This document shows positions 1 through 6,622 of a stretch of 12,243 nucleotides of DNA, piece by piece. Source of the DNA: CAUUCF01 sp045580225 (GTDB lineage Bacteria > Pseudomonadota > Gammaproteobacteria > UBA9339); contig JAZNNJ010000001.1 in the NCBI GenBank assembly GCA_045580225.1, positions 1-12,243 on the forward strand. Direction: 5' to 3'. The position numbers were made by a program, and so were the translations under genes. The notes under the pieces are model-generated. The model was given only the letters and a program-made list of their open reading frames with translations. It was not told the origin of the DNA and did no database searches. Every line of letters starts with the position of its first letter. Within the stretch, counting starts at the first letter, position 1.

Positions 1-989
1 TCAATTAAATCTTTTACCAATAAATTAGAACTGGTATTTGACCAATACGGTTTAGGTATCGATTCTCCACTATTTACAAAATTAATTACACTCCAAGGAT
101 TATATACTTCAGTGCTACCAAATCGATAACCATTATACCAACTTTTTACTAATTCTTTTTTAGCTTCTTGATGATAATCTACTAACATTTTATCTACTTC
201 TGTTTGAGTAAAACCAAAATATTCTCCGTAATTATCAGTTAAAATTGAATTAGTTGTTAAATTGTTTAATCCCGTAAAAATCGACTCTTTGGTTATCCTT
301 AAACAACCGGTAACTACTGCAAATTGAAGTACTTCGTTAGTTTTTAATGCCGATTCAAATAAAGATCTAATAAAACTTACCATTTTGCGATAAAAATCCC
401 TCTCGCCGCGTTTTTCCTCAAAATAAGCATTTTCTAATGGTACGTCGTACTCATCTATTAAAATAATTACTTTTTGTTGATGGTATTCATATAAAGCTTC
501 TGACAATATCTTTAAACTAGTAGCTGATACTGCTGCCGAATCTCTTTCTTCTAAAATTGATAAAAAATCATATTTTCTGCTGAAATTAATATCCAACACA
601 TACTTATGACGCTCAAATTCTCGTCTAATTTCACGTTGTAAAACTTCATACGACATTTTAAACGCAGGTTGCTTAGATGATTTTAAAGATAAACTGATTA
701 CCGGATATTTACCCAATTCTTTTGTGTAATTTTCTCCAGCATCCATGATTCTTAATCCCTTAAATAAAGAAGAATTATCTTTATTAAAAATACTTACGTT
801 CTCAAAATAATAACGTAACATGCTTAAATTTAAACTTTTACCAAAACGACGAGGACGGGTAAATAAGTTAACGTCTCCCTTTTTATCCAATAATTCCTTG
901 ATTAATAAGGTCTTATCCACGTAATAATAATTATTTTCTATTAACTTCTCAAAATTATCTACTCCTACCGGTAAAGCATATCTAGCCAT
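1..989 (-). CDS. AAA-ATPase-like / PD-(D/E)XK nuclease family protein, C-terminal part outside the window
   Basis: The reading frame is open from an ATG at 989 to the window edge, giving about 329 residues with no stop. The N-terminus (LPVGVDNFEKLIENNYYYVD, from residue 6) is typical of the AAA-ATPase-like family (PF09820, DUF1703-type proteins). A Walker A variant RPRRFGKS lies at about residues 45-52 and a Walker B VIILIDEYD at about 174-182. The family signature TGCLRITKESIFTGLNN follows. In full-length members a PD-(D/E)XK nuclease-like domain comes at the C-terminus; here it would lie beyond position 1 and is not seen. The cellular role of the family is not established; it is often multicopy in intracellular and symbiotic bacteria. 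No clear Shine-Dalgarno precedes the ATG, but the start fits the family. The gene follows tsaB in the same direction after about 70 bases. Family assignment is confident; function is unknown. Confidence 0.9.
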   Translation of the reverse strand, partial: MARYALPVGVDNFEKLIENNYYYVDKTLLIKELLDKKGDVNLFTRPRRFGKSLNLSMLRYYFENVSIFNKDNSSLFKGLRIMDAGENYTKELGKYPVISLSLKSSKQPAFKMSYEVLQREIRREFERHKYVLDINFSRKYDFLSILEERDSAAVSATSLKILSEALYEYHQQKVIILIDEYDVPLENAYFEEKRGERDFYRKMVSFIRSLFESALKTNEVLQFAVVTGCLRITKESIFTGLNNLTTNSILTDNYGEYFGFTQTEVDKMLVDYHQEAKKELVKSWYNGYRFGSTEVYNPWSVINFVNSGESIPKPYWSNTSSNLLVKDLI

Positions 990-1017
990 GCGCAACACAT
1001 TCGAAATTAACCAATGT

Positions 1018-1047
1018 ATTTTAACTACAAATATTAATTTTTAGCAA
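1018..1047 (-). promoter_or_regulatory. Possible promoter of the AAA-ATPase-like gene
   Basis: On the minus strand a -35-like TTGCTA (1042-1047) is separated by 18 bases from a -10-like TAAAAT (1018-1023), about 30 bases upstream of the ATG at 989. The boxes match the sigma-70 consensus at 4/6 and 5/6. In DNA this AT-rich such matches arise by chance, so this is only a candidate for separate expression of the gene after tsaB. Confidence 0.3.
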
Positions 1048-1060
1048 CTGGTTTTATAAC

Positions 1061-1714
1061 CTAATTACACTTAACCCACGCATCTTCTCGTCTCATATAA
1101 CTAGGACCAGGCATTTTATTACAGTTTTTATTAATTAAAAACTCTTGCTTAGCTAAATCAAGCATCGTACTAATACAAACATGATCTTGGGTAAAAATCA
1201 TATTTGGTAGTACAAATTTTGATGCACCATCTCCAGTAACTATTCCGTTACTAGAAAACTTATTTAATTTATCTTTTAACTGCTCCGCACTTAACAATTC
1301 GTCTTTACCATGCCATACATTATCGATTAATTCATAATGCCCAACATACCATTCTTTCATTTTAGCATCCTGAATAACCAAAATATTACAAACTCCAGTT
1401 TTTAAATACGTTTCTAATGCCATAATCCATAAATAAGATTTCACCCATATAAACATAGGTTTAACTAAACAAAATCCACTCATTACACCCATTGTCAACC
1501 TAATACCAGTAAAACTACCTGGACCATTGCTAAATGCTAGACCGTCTAAATCACAAATTCTAATTTTTTTCTCCTTCAAAAGATCATCTAATAATCTAAA
1601 TAAAATCTCAGTATGTCCGCGCGATAAATATTCTTCACGGATAATAACTCCATCATCGTCACACAAGCCTACACTACAAAAATCTGTCAAAGTATCAATT
1701 GCCAAAATTTTCAC
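1061..1714 (-). CDS. tsaB: tRNA threonylcarbamoyladenosine biosynthesis protein TsaB
   Basis: TsaB (YeaZ) is the partner subunit of TsaD in the complex that, with TsaC and TsaE, makes the t6A base at position 37 of ANN-decoding tRNAs in the cytoplasm. The 217-residue product begins MKILAIDTLTDFCSVGL and carries the family motif GPGSFTGIRLTMGV at about residues 65-78, both diagnostic of the ASKHA-fold TsaB. It is slightly shorter than E. coli TsaB (231 residues). The start codon is GTG (1714-1712), abutting the TAA stop of mutM with no gap (TAAGTG), so translation is probably coupled to mutM. It is the last gene of the rplM-rpsI-tRNA-rpmB-rpmG-mutM-tsaB series. The assignment is secure. Confidence 0.96.
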   Translation of the reverse strand: MKILAIDTLTDFCSVGLCDDDGVIIREEYLSRGHTEILFRLLDDLLKEKKIRICDLDGLAFSNGPGSFTGIRLTMGVMSGFCLVKPMFIWVKSYLWIMALETYLKTGVCNILVIQDAKMKEWYVGHYELIDNVWHGKDELLSAEQLKDKLNKFSSNGIVTGDGASKFVLPNMIFTQDHVCISTMLDLAKQEFLINKNCNKMPGPSYMRREDAWVKCN

Positions 1715-2518
1715 TTAATATCCTTGACAACGCTCACAAAAAAAAGTACTTCTACCACCCTGTTTTATCACTGATAATTTATTATTACAAACTAAACATA
1801 ATTGACCCTTACGTCCATACACTTTCAAAAAATTTTGAAATTCACCAGCTTTACCATCCAAATTTACATAATCCTTAACACTACTTCCGCCACATTTTAT
1901 AGCCAAATTTAAAATATCCTTAGTTTTTTTTACTATAATTTGCCATTCAACTAAACTAACCGTCCATGCAGGACGTTCAGGATGTTGTTTTGCGGCAAAT
2001 AAAATTTCATTAGCGTAAATATTACCAATACCCGTGACTATTTTATTATCCATCAAAAATAACTTTAACGGCAAATGCTTACTACGAGCCCTATCGAACC
2101 AATATTTAGCCGTTAAATCATTAGACAACGGTTCAATACCTAACTTATCTTCCCAACTAATAAATTCGTTTTCTAAAAAAACTTTTCCAAAACGTCTATA
2201 ATCTAAAAATCCAAATTGAAAACCAGACTCACATCTAATACGGAAAAATTCATGCCTTTCCAAAACAGAAGTATCATATACAGAACGAACTCGAATACTA
2301 CCAGTCATTCCTAAATGTAAAATCAACACCAATGCCCGATCAAAAATAACCTTAAGATACCTGCCTCGTCTAACAACACCAATAATTTCCTTCCCAACCA
2401 GTATGTTAAGGTCACTCTTTACAACCTTACTAGGAAGAAAAACAACCTGACAAACCCTCTCTCCAAGAAGTATTTGTAAACCACGCTTCAATACTTCAAC
2501 TTCCGGTAATTCCGGCAT
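1715..2518 (-). CDS. mutM: Formamidopyrimidine-DNA glycosylase (Fpg/MutM)
   Basis: MutM is a bifunctional DNA glycosylase/AP lyase that removes 8-oxoguanine and formamidopyrimidines. The 267-residue product starts MPELPEVE, giving the catalytic N-terminal Pro2 and Glu3 after Met removal. The helix-two-turn-helix region is recognisable (DNKIVTGIGNIYANEILFAA). The C-terminus is an intact zinc finger with two CxxC pairs (CLVC and CERC) and the conserved finger arginine in GGRSTFFC. One oddity: where E. coli has the conserved lysine in RRAKYLL (Lys57 in Pro1 numbering), this protein has RRGRYLK, which puts Arg at residue 53. The ATG lies 10 bases after rpmG without an obvious Shine-Dalgarno. rpmB-rpmG-mutM is a standard gammaproteobacterial order. 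Confidence 0.97.
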   Translation of the reverse strand: MPELPEVEVLKRGLQILLGERVCQVVFLPSKVVKSDLNILVGKEIIGVVRRGRYLKVIFDRALVLILHLGMTGSIRVRSVYDTSVLERHEFFRIRCESGFQFGFLDYRRFGKVFLENEFISWEDKLGIEPLSNDLTAKYWFDRARSKHLPLKLFLMDNKIVTGIGNIYANEILFAAKQHPERPAWTVSLVEWQIIVKKTKDILNLAIKCGGSSVKDYVNLDGKAGEFQNFLKVYGRKGQLCLVCNNKLSVIKQGGRSTFFCERCQGY

Positions 2519-2528
2519 AAACGCAAAA

Positions 2529-2738
2529 CTATTTAATCTTTTCTTCTTTAAATACTACATGCATTCCAACTTTACCAGTTTCAACATTATATGCCTTAGG
2601 ATCATACTTTTTTATGTTAATTTTTTCTGGATGATTACGTCTATTTTTCATCGTCGTATAAAAAGTTTTAGTAGCATTACCATTCATATCCTTACCGGTA
2701 GAAACTAAACGAATTTTCTCTCTTATTTTTGATGCCAT
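2529..2738 (-). CDS. rpmG: 50S ribosomal protein bL33, long form
   Basis: This is a small basic protein of the large ribosomal subunit. The 69 residues begin MASKIREKIRLVSTGKD and contain TFYTTMKNRRNHPEK and the C-terminal KEEKIK, closely matching E. coli bL33 (MAKGIREKIKLV...FYTTTKNKR...KEAKIK). It is longer than the usual 55 or so residues because of two insertions: about 5 extra residues before TFYTT, and about 7 in the segment KAYNVETGKVGMHVV. It lacks the CxxC pairs of zinc-binding L33 paralogues. The Shine-Dalgarno AAGGTGA is formed by the last codons of rpmB, so the two genes are probably translated in coupling. Confidence 0.97.
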   Translation of the reverse strand: MASKIREKIRLVSTGKDMNGNATKTFYTTMKNRRNHPEKINIKKYDPKAYNVETGKVGMHVVFKEEKIK

Positions 2739-2739
2739 T

Positions 2740-2988
2740 TTAATTCACCTTTTGAATATCCAACATATAATTAGCCAACGAAGATAACACCTCTTCAATT
2801 CCATATTTATCAATAATACGCAATCCCTTCGTTGTTACCCGCAACTTAATAAAACTCTTCTGCTCCGCTAGCCAAAAACGCTTGGTATGCAAATTAATAT
2901 TAAATCTACGTTTCGATTTTTTATTAGCATGAGAAACTTTATTGCCAACACGCGGGTACTTACCCGTAACCATACAAACCCTGGACAT
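2740..2988 (-). CDS. rpmB: 50S ribosomal protein bL28
   Basis: This is a large-subunit ribosomal protein. From the ATG at 2988 it is 82 residues and begins MSRVCMVTGKYPRVGNKVSH, almost the E. coli bL28 N-terminus. It continues through KRRFNINLHTKRFW and LRVTTKGLRIIDKYGIEEVL. The frame extends 15 bases further to a TTG, but a GGAG Shine-Dalgarno sits inside that extension nine bases before the ATG, and homologues start at MSRVC; the ATG is therefore chosen. rpmG follows after one base. Upstream lies tRNA-Gln, with no convincing promoter between, so transcription probably comes from rplM. Confidence 0.97.
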   Translation of the reverse strand: MSRVCMVTGKYPRVGNKVSHANKKSKRRFNINLHTKRFWLAEQKSFIKLRVTTKGLRIIDKYGIEEVLSSLANYMLDIQKVN

Positions 2989-3032
2989 ACCTAAAATCTC
3001 CAAATATTAACTTTTAAATTTATAACCATAAC

Positions 3033-3103
3033 CTGGGGAACTAGGACTCGAACCTAGATGAACGGAATCAGAATCCGCTATCTTGCCATTAGATGATTCC
3101 CCA
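3033..3103 (-). tRNA. tRNA-Gln (anticodon CUG)
   Basis: This is a complete 71-nt cloverleaf on the minus strand. The acceptor stem is TGGGGAA/TTCCCCA, the D stem ATCT/AGAT, the anticodon stem GCGGA/TCCGT with one G-U pair and loop TTCTGAT, and the T stem CTAGG/CCTAG with loop TTCGAGT. The anticodon CTG reads CAG (Gln). The discriminator is G, and the weak first acceptor pair and overall sequence match known bacterial tRNA-Gln. The 3' CCA is not encoded: the sequence after the discriminator is GTT, so CCA must be added enzymatically. The gene sits 15 bases after rpsI and 44 bases before rpmB, apparently within their transcript. Confidence 0.97.
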
Positions 3104-3118
3104 AAAATTACTAAAATA

Positions 3119-3544
3119 CTAACGCTTCGAATACTGTGTACCCTTCCTAGCTTTGTGTTTACCAACTTTCTTACGTTCTACGCTACGCGCATCCCTAGTC
3201 AACAAACCAGCGTCCCGCAACTGTTTACGCACAGAACTTGTAACTTCACCTACGGTAGTCGACAAATCATAATCTACTAAAGCCCGTGCAATACCCAAAC
3301 GAATTGCACCAGCCTGACTACTATCTCCACCACCACGAACATTAATAACAATGTCAAAATTATCCAAATAACCTAACAACACCAATGGCTGTTTAACAAC
3401 CATCTTAGAAGTTTCTCTACCAAAATAATCGTTTAAATCCTTGCAATTAACTATAATTTTTCCATTTCCTTGTGTAAGAAAAACTTTAGCAATAGAGGTT
3501 TTTCTTCTTCCTGTCCCATAATACTGTCGTTTAGCTTTTGTCAT
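3119..3544 (-). CDS. rpsI: 30S ribosomal protein uS9
   Basis: This small-subunit protein has a C-terminal tail that reaches the P-site tRNA. The 141 residues include QYYGTGRRKTSIAKVFL, YFGRETSKMVVKQPL, GGGDSSQAGAIRLGIARAL, and the tail TRDARSVERKKVGKHKARKG ending in YSKR, as in E. coli uS9. It is about 11 residues longer than the E. coli protein, through an insertion of roughly 9 residues at about 94-104, between the conserved ALVDYD and LRDAGLLTRDAR. The Shine-Dalgarno GAGGG overlaps the TAG stop of rplM, suggesting coupled translation. rplM-rpsI is a near-universal bacterial pair. Confidence 0.98.
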   Translation of the reverse strand: MTKAKRQYYGTGRRKTSIAKVFLTQGNGKIIVNCKDLNDYFGRETSKMVVKQPLVLLGYLDNFDIVINVRGGGDSSQAGAIRLGIARALVDYDLSTTVGEVTSSVRKQLRDAGLLTRDARSVERKKVGKHKARKGTQYSKR

Positions 3545-3553
3545 ACTATCCCT

Positions 3554-3985
3554 CTATTTACAAAATTCTAAATTTTTCAACTTTTGCGCCTGATGCAAAT
3601 GAGAATCACCTGCGTAAATTTTCAACTTTTTTAACATTGCTCTACCTAAAGGCCCCTTTGGCAACATACCCTTAACTGCTTCCTTTATCACCAAAGCAGC
3701 ATCCTTTATTAATAATTTCTCAAGAGTAATATCCTTTAGACCACTCTGATAACCCGAATAATGATAATAATGTTTATCCTTTAATTTTTTACCCGTAGTA
3801 TGAACCTTCTTAGCATTAATCACAACTACATAATCCCCAGTATCTAACCAGGGCGTATATTCAGGCTTATGTTTGCCACATAAATACTTTGCTATTGACG
3901 TAGCTAAACGTCCTAACGTTTTGCCTTCCGCATCTACTAAAAACCATTCTTTAGGAGCGCCAGCTTTTTGATTAAAAGTTTTCAT
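3554..3985 (-). CDS. rplM: 50S ribosomal protein uL13
   Basis: This is an early-assembling large-subunit protein. From the ATG at 3985 it is 143 residues (142 in E. coli). It begins MKTFNQKAGAPKEWFLVDAE and contains GKTLGRLAT, YTPWLDTGDYVVVINA and the hallmark VKGMLPKGPLGRAMLKKLKI. An in-frame GTG at 4012 would add nine residues not found in homologues. The ATG has a GGAG Shine-Dalgarno just upstream (CGGAGAGATATG), so it is preferred. It is the first gene after a strong promoter at 4027-4054. Confidence 0.97.
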   Translation of the reverse strand: MKTFNQKAGAPKEWFLVDAEGKTLGRLATSIAKYLCGKHKPEYTPWLDTGDYVVVINAKKVHTTGKKLKDKHYYHYSGYQSGLKDITLEKLLIKDAALVIKEAVKGMLPKGPLGRAMLKKLKIYAGDSHLHQAQKLKNLEFCK

Positions 3986-4026
3986 ATCTCTCCGAACAAA
4001 ATCACCACTCACTTATCAAGTTCAAA

Positions 4027-4054
4027 ATGATACCTATTGCAACATAAATGTCAA
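4027..4054 (-). promoter_or_regulatory. Sigma-70 promoter of the rplM-rpsI operon
   Basis: On the minus strand there is a perfect -35 TTGACA (4049-4054), a 16-base spacer, and a -10 TATCAT (4027-4032, 5/6 match). This places the transcription start near 4020, about 35 bases upstream of the rplM ATG. It is the best promoter match in the window and is followed directly by ribosomal protein genes. Confidence 0.8.
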
Positions 4055-4116
4055 TAATATTTTTTAGATTTATTTCAAATAAGTTTAGCATTACACCAGT
4101 TAAAATACCGATTTAC

Positions 4117-4138
4117 AAAAAAATATATTTATATATTT
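4117..4138 (-). terminator. Candidate weak terminator after folB
   Basis: Downstream of folB the minus strand has a perfect 8-base inverted repeat AAATATAT / ATATATTT (4121-4128 and 4131-4138) running into a tract of seven T residues (4123-4117). The form is that of an intrinsic terminator, but the stem is made only of A-U pairs and would be weak. It sits in the right place, between the folB stop and the rplM promoter. Confidence 0.3.
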
Positions 4139-4162
4139 AATATTATTTTAATAAATCTAAAC

Positions 4163-4519
4163 TTAATTTATCCAAGTCATTCTATAACTAGCTTTTTCCA
4201 AACCAAACACAGGACCAATCTTACTTACCTTTAAAACTAAATCGTGAGAAAAGTTAATCTGCGATCGCAAATATTCCCCTAACTCTCTAGTCAACTTCTC
4301 TAACAAACTAAAACTATTACTCAAACAAAAATCCCTAACTAAGTTCAACAAAACATCATAATTAACTACTTCACTTAAAGCATCACTTATTTCACCAGCT
4401 AACAACTCGTTAAAATCAATTTGAATTGACACAACAATTGCTTGCTTAAGTTTACGCTCCTCTAATGTAACACCTAAATAAGCTTCACAATGAAAATTTT
4501 CTAATATTAAGCTACTCAT
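4163..4519 (-). CDS. folB: Dihydroneopterin aldolase
   Basis: FolB converts 7,8-dihydroneopterin to 6-hydroxymethyl-7,8-dihydropterin and glycolaldehyde in folate synthesis. The 118-residue product has the family length and fold signature. The N-terminal strand ILENFHCEAYLGVTLEERK carries the active-site glutamate. VVNYDVL follows with the conserved tyrosine, then the C-terminal strand LVLKVSKIGPVFGLEKA with the conserved catalytic lysine. Its ATG overlaps the TGA stop of folE (ATGA), and there is no separate Shine-Dalgarno, so translation is probably coupled. The pairing with folE puts two pterin-pathway enzymes side by side. Confidence 0.92.
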   Translation of the reverse strand: MSSLILENFHCEAYLGVTLEERKLKQAIVVSIQIDFNELLAGEISDALSEVVNYDVLLNLVRDFCLSNSFSLLEKLTRELGEYLRSQINFSHDLVLKVSKIGPVFGLEKASYRMTWIN

Positions 4520-5058
4520 TTTAATAAATTTATAAAAGCATCTCTATTTTCTTTTTGGCTAAAATTACCTAAATAACTTTCAGTAATAACTAATGATTGT
4601 TGCTGTTCAACACCTCTCGCTATCATGCATAAATGTTGAGCTGTAATTCTAACTCCTACCCCTTTTGCCTTAACCACTTGCATCACACCACTTGCAATCT
4701 GTTCAGTTAATCTCTCCTGCAATTGTAAACGACGAGCATACATGTCAACAATTCTAGGAATTTTAGATAGTCCTATAATTTTTTCACCAGGCAAATATCC
4801 TACCGAACATTCCCCCAAAATAGGCAACAAATGATGTTCACACACTGAAACAAACTTAATACATCGTACAACTACTATCCCATCACCTTTTTTAGGATAC
4901 AACGCTTTACTAAAATCGGATAATAAAACATTATATCCATTCAATAATTCTCCCCAACTTTTTGCTGCTCGCTTCACCGTTTTATTCAGTTCATTACCTG
5001 ATAAATATCCACTAACTAAACTATAATACGCAGCTTCCCAAGCACTTTCCTCTTTCAT
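4516..5058 (-). CDS. folE: GTP cyclohydrolase I (FolE)
   Basis: FolE opens the guanine ring of GTP to give 7,8-dihydroneopterin triphosphate, the first step of tetrahydrofolate synthesis. Zinc ligands are visible as Cys and His of VSVCEHHLLP and the Cys of TAQHLCMIARGV. Also present are GECSVGYLPGEKIIGLSKIPR and the C-terminal family motif RLTEQIAS. From the ATG at 5058 the protein is 180 residues (MKEESAWEAA), shorter than E. coli FolE (222), mainly by a reduced N-terminal helical region. The same frame continues to a TTG at 5109, adding 17 residues unlike the family. A GGGA five bases before the ATG supports the shorter form, but the start is not certain. It is placed between recA and folB. 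Confidence 0.93.
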   Translation of the reverse strand: MKEESAWEAAYYSLVSGYLSGNELNKTVKRAAKSWGELLNGYNVLLSDFSKALYPKKGDGIVVVRCIKFVSVCEHHLLPILGECSVGYLPGEKIIGLSKIPRIVDMYARRLQLQERLTEQIASGVMQVVKAKGVGVRITAQHLCMIARGVEQQQSLVITESYLGNFSQKENRDAFINLLK

Positions 5059-5117
5059 AAAATCCCATAAAAATCTAACTTCTACGTGCCGCACATAGAT
5101 TATTAACAATAAATAAC

Positions 5118-6173
5118 CTACTTTTCATCAATATCTTTCTCCAACAAAGATTCTTGATTCGATAACAACGAACCACTACTACTCTTTAAAAAACGCTCTT
5201 TAATTTTAGACTCTAATTCCTGCGCTTTATCTGGATGATTAATAAAATAATCACGAGCATTTTCTTTGCCTTGACCAATACGTTCACCACTATATTCGTA
5301 CCAAGTACCAGATTTACCAACTAACCCAGCCTCAACCCCAAAATCTATCAACTCCCCTACTCTAGAAATCCCCTTATTATAAATAATCTCAAAATCAACC
5401 GTTTTAAAGGGCGGCGCTACCTTATTTTTAACGACTTTAACCCTAGTTTCATTACCCACAACTTCGTCACCCTTTTTAATCGAACCTACTCTACGAATAT
5501 CCAATCGTACCGATGCATAAAACTTTAAAGCATTCCCACCCGTAGTCGTCTCAGGATTACCAAACATTACTCCTATTTTCATTCTAATTTGATTTATAAA
5601 AATTACTAACGTATTTGATTTCTTAATGTTAGCAGTTAATTTACGCAATGCCTGAGACATTAAACGAGCTTGTAAACCAACATGTTGATCCCCCATTTCA
5701 CCTTCTATTTCTGCCTTAGGAGTTAATGCAGCAACTGAATCTACAATAATTACGTCAACCGCCCCAGAACGCACTAACATGTCAGCAATCTCTAAAGCTT
5801 GCTCACCAGTATCAGGTTGAGATACCAATAATTCACTCACTTGTACCCCTAAATGTTCAGCATAAACCGGATCTAACGCATGCTCAGCATCGATAAACGC
5901 AGCTACCCCTCCTTGTTTTTGAACTTCGGCAATCGCATGTAACGTCAAAGTCGTTTTACCAGAAGATTCTGGTCCATAAATTTCAATAATCCTACCACGC
6001 GGATATCCACCTACCCCTAACGCTAAATCCAGTCCAATCGAACCAGTAGAAACCACTTGAACATCATTAAGAGTTTTTTTGTCCCCTAAGCGCATAACAG
6101 AACCTTTTCCAAACTGCTTATCAATTTGAGATAATGCTGCCTGTAATGCTTGTCTACGATTTTCATCCATCAT
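5118..6173 (-). CDS. recA: Recombinase RecA
   Basis: RecA is the ATP-dependent strand-exchange protein and LexA co-protease. The 351-residue product starts MMDENRRQALQAALSQIDKQ. It has the Walker A GPESSGKT at residues 67-74, the Walker B VDVIIVDSVAAL, the L1 region EIEGEMGDQHVGLQARLMSQ, the L2 loop MFGNPETTTGGNALKFYASV and an acidic C-terminal end, as in E. coli RecA (353). A GAGGTG Shine-Dalgarno formed by the end of the upstream usp gene lies eight bases before the first ATG; a second in-frame ATG follows directly. No SOS-box-like operator is apparent next to the gene. It is followed by folE, not by recX or alaS as in many gammaproteobacteria. Confidence 0.99.
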   Translation of the reverse strand: MMDENRRQALQAALSQIDKQFGKGSVMRLGDKKTLNDVQVVSTGSIGLDLALGVGGYPRGRIIEIYGPESSGKTTLTLHAIAEVQKQGGVAAFIDAEHALDPVYAEHLGVQVSELLVSQPDTGEQALEIADMLVRSGAVDVIIVDSVAALTPKAEIEGEMGDQHVGLQARLMSQALRKLTANIKKSNTLVIFINQIRMKIGVMFGNPETTTGGNALKFYASVRLDIRRVGSIKKGDEVVGNETRVKVVKNKVAPPFKTVDFEIIYNKGISRVGELIDFGVEAGLVGKSGTWYEYSGERIGQGKENARDYFINHPDKAQELESKIKERFLKSSSGSLLSNQESLLEKDIDEK

Positions 6174-6175
6174 TG

Positions 6176-6622
6176 CTAATACACCTCTTTATTTTGCTTA
6201 ATTCTAACTGCCAGAACGTCACACGAAGTATCATTTAATACCTGATCTGTCGTTGAACTATACAAGTTCCACAAAGAACTGTAATGATTACCTAACACAA
6301 TCAAATCTATTTTTAATCTTTTAGACGTCTCTAAAATAACTTCATTTATATCTCCAACCTTAAGTAGACAACAATCCTTTGCTAAATTATACTTGGAACA
6401 CAATTCGTCCATACGACACTGCATAACTGCCAACTTACTATCTGGTAAATTATCATTAACGTTATAATTAAGTAAATTACCTAAACTAGCCACCTCATCA
6501 ATCACATGAATTAAATATACTTTAATATCTGGACCAACCAAACTAATCACGCGCTCAATTACCTGTTCATCTTCTCCAGATATCAGAGATGCTGCCACCA
6601 TAATATTATTATACTTTTTCAT
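6176..6622 (-). CDS. Universal stress protein (UspA-like), degenerate nucleotide motif
   Basis: This is a small cytoplasmic Usp-fold protein whose exact role is unknown. It begins MKKYNNIMVAASLISGEDEQ, with the opening beta strand of the fold, and has IKVYLIHVIDEVASL in the middle. It ends with the segment IDLIVLGNHYSSLWNLYSST and DVLAVRI. ATP-binding Usp proteins carry GxxGx(9)G[ST] near this place; here the second and third glycines are absent (GNHYSS), so it probably resembles non-ATP-binding UspA. The frame extends to 6649, but an AAGGA eight bases before the ATG at 6622 favours a 148-residue product. It overlaps the end of mepM by 14 bases, and recA follows after two bases. Confidence 0.85.
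   Translation of the reverse strand: MKKYNNIMVAASLISGEDEQVIERVISLVGPDIKVYLIHVIDEVASLGNLLNYNVNDNLPDSKLAVMQCRMDELCSKYNLAKDCCLLKVGDINEVILETSKRLKIDLIVLGNHYSSLWNLYSSTTDQVLNDTSCDVLAVRIKQNKEVY

Noticed and set aside
1050..1061. Palindrome GGTTTTATAACC after tsaB as a terminator
   Set aside because: The stem is only four base pairs and no T-run follows directly, so it is too weak to call.
1527..1718. Plus-strand open frame of 63 codons opposite tsaB
   Set aside because: It is fully antisense to the well-supported tsaB gene, resembles no family and has no ribosome binding site.
2740..3003. TTG start five codons upstream for rpmB
   Set aside because: The extra codons contain the GGAG ribosome binding site of the conserved ATG at 2988, and homologues begin at MSRVC.
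3083..3280. Plus-strand open frame opposite rpsI and the tRNA
   Set aside because: It overlaps the tRNA-Gln and the uS9 gene on the other strand; its composition is that of an antisense shadow.
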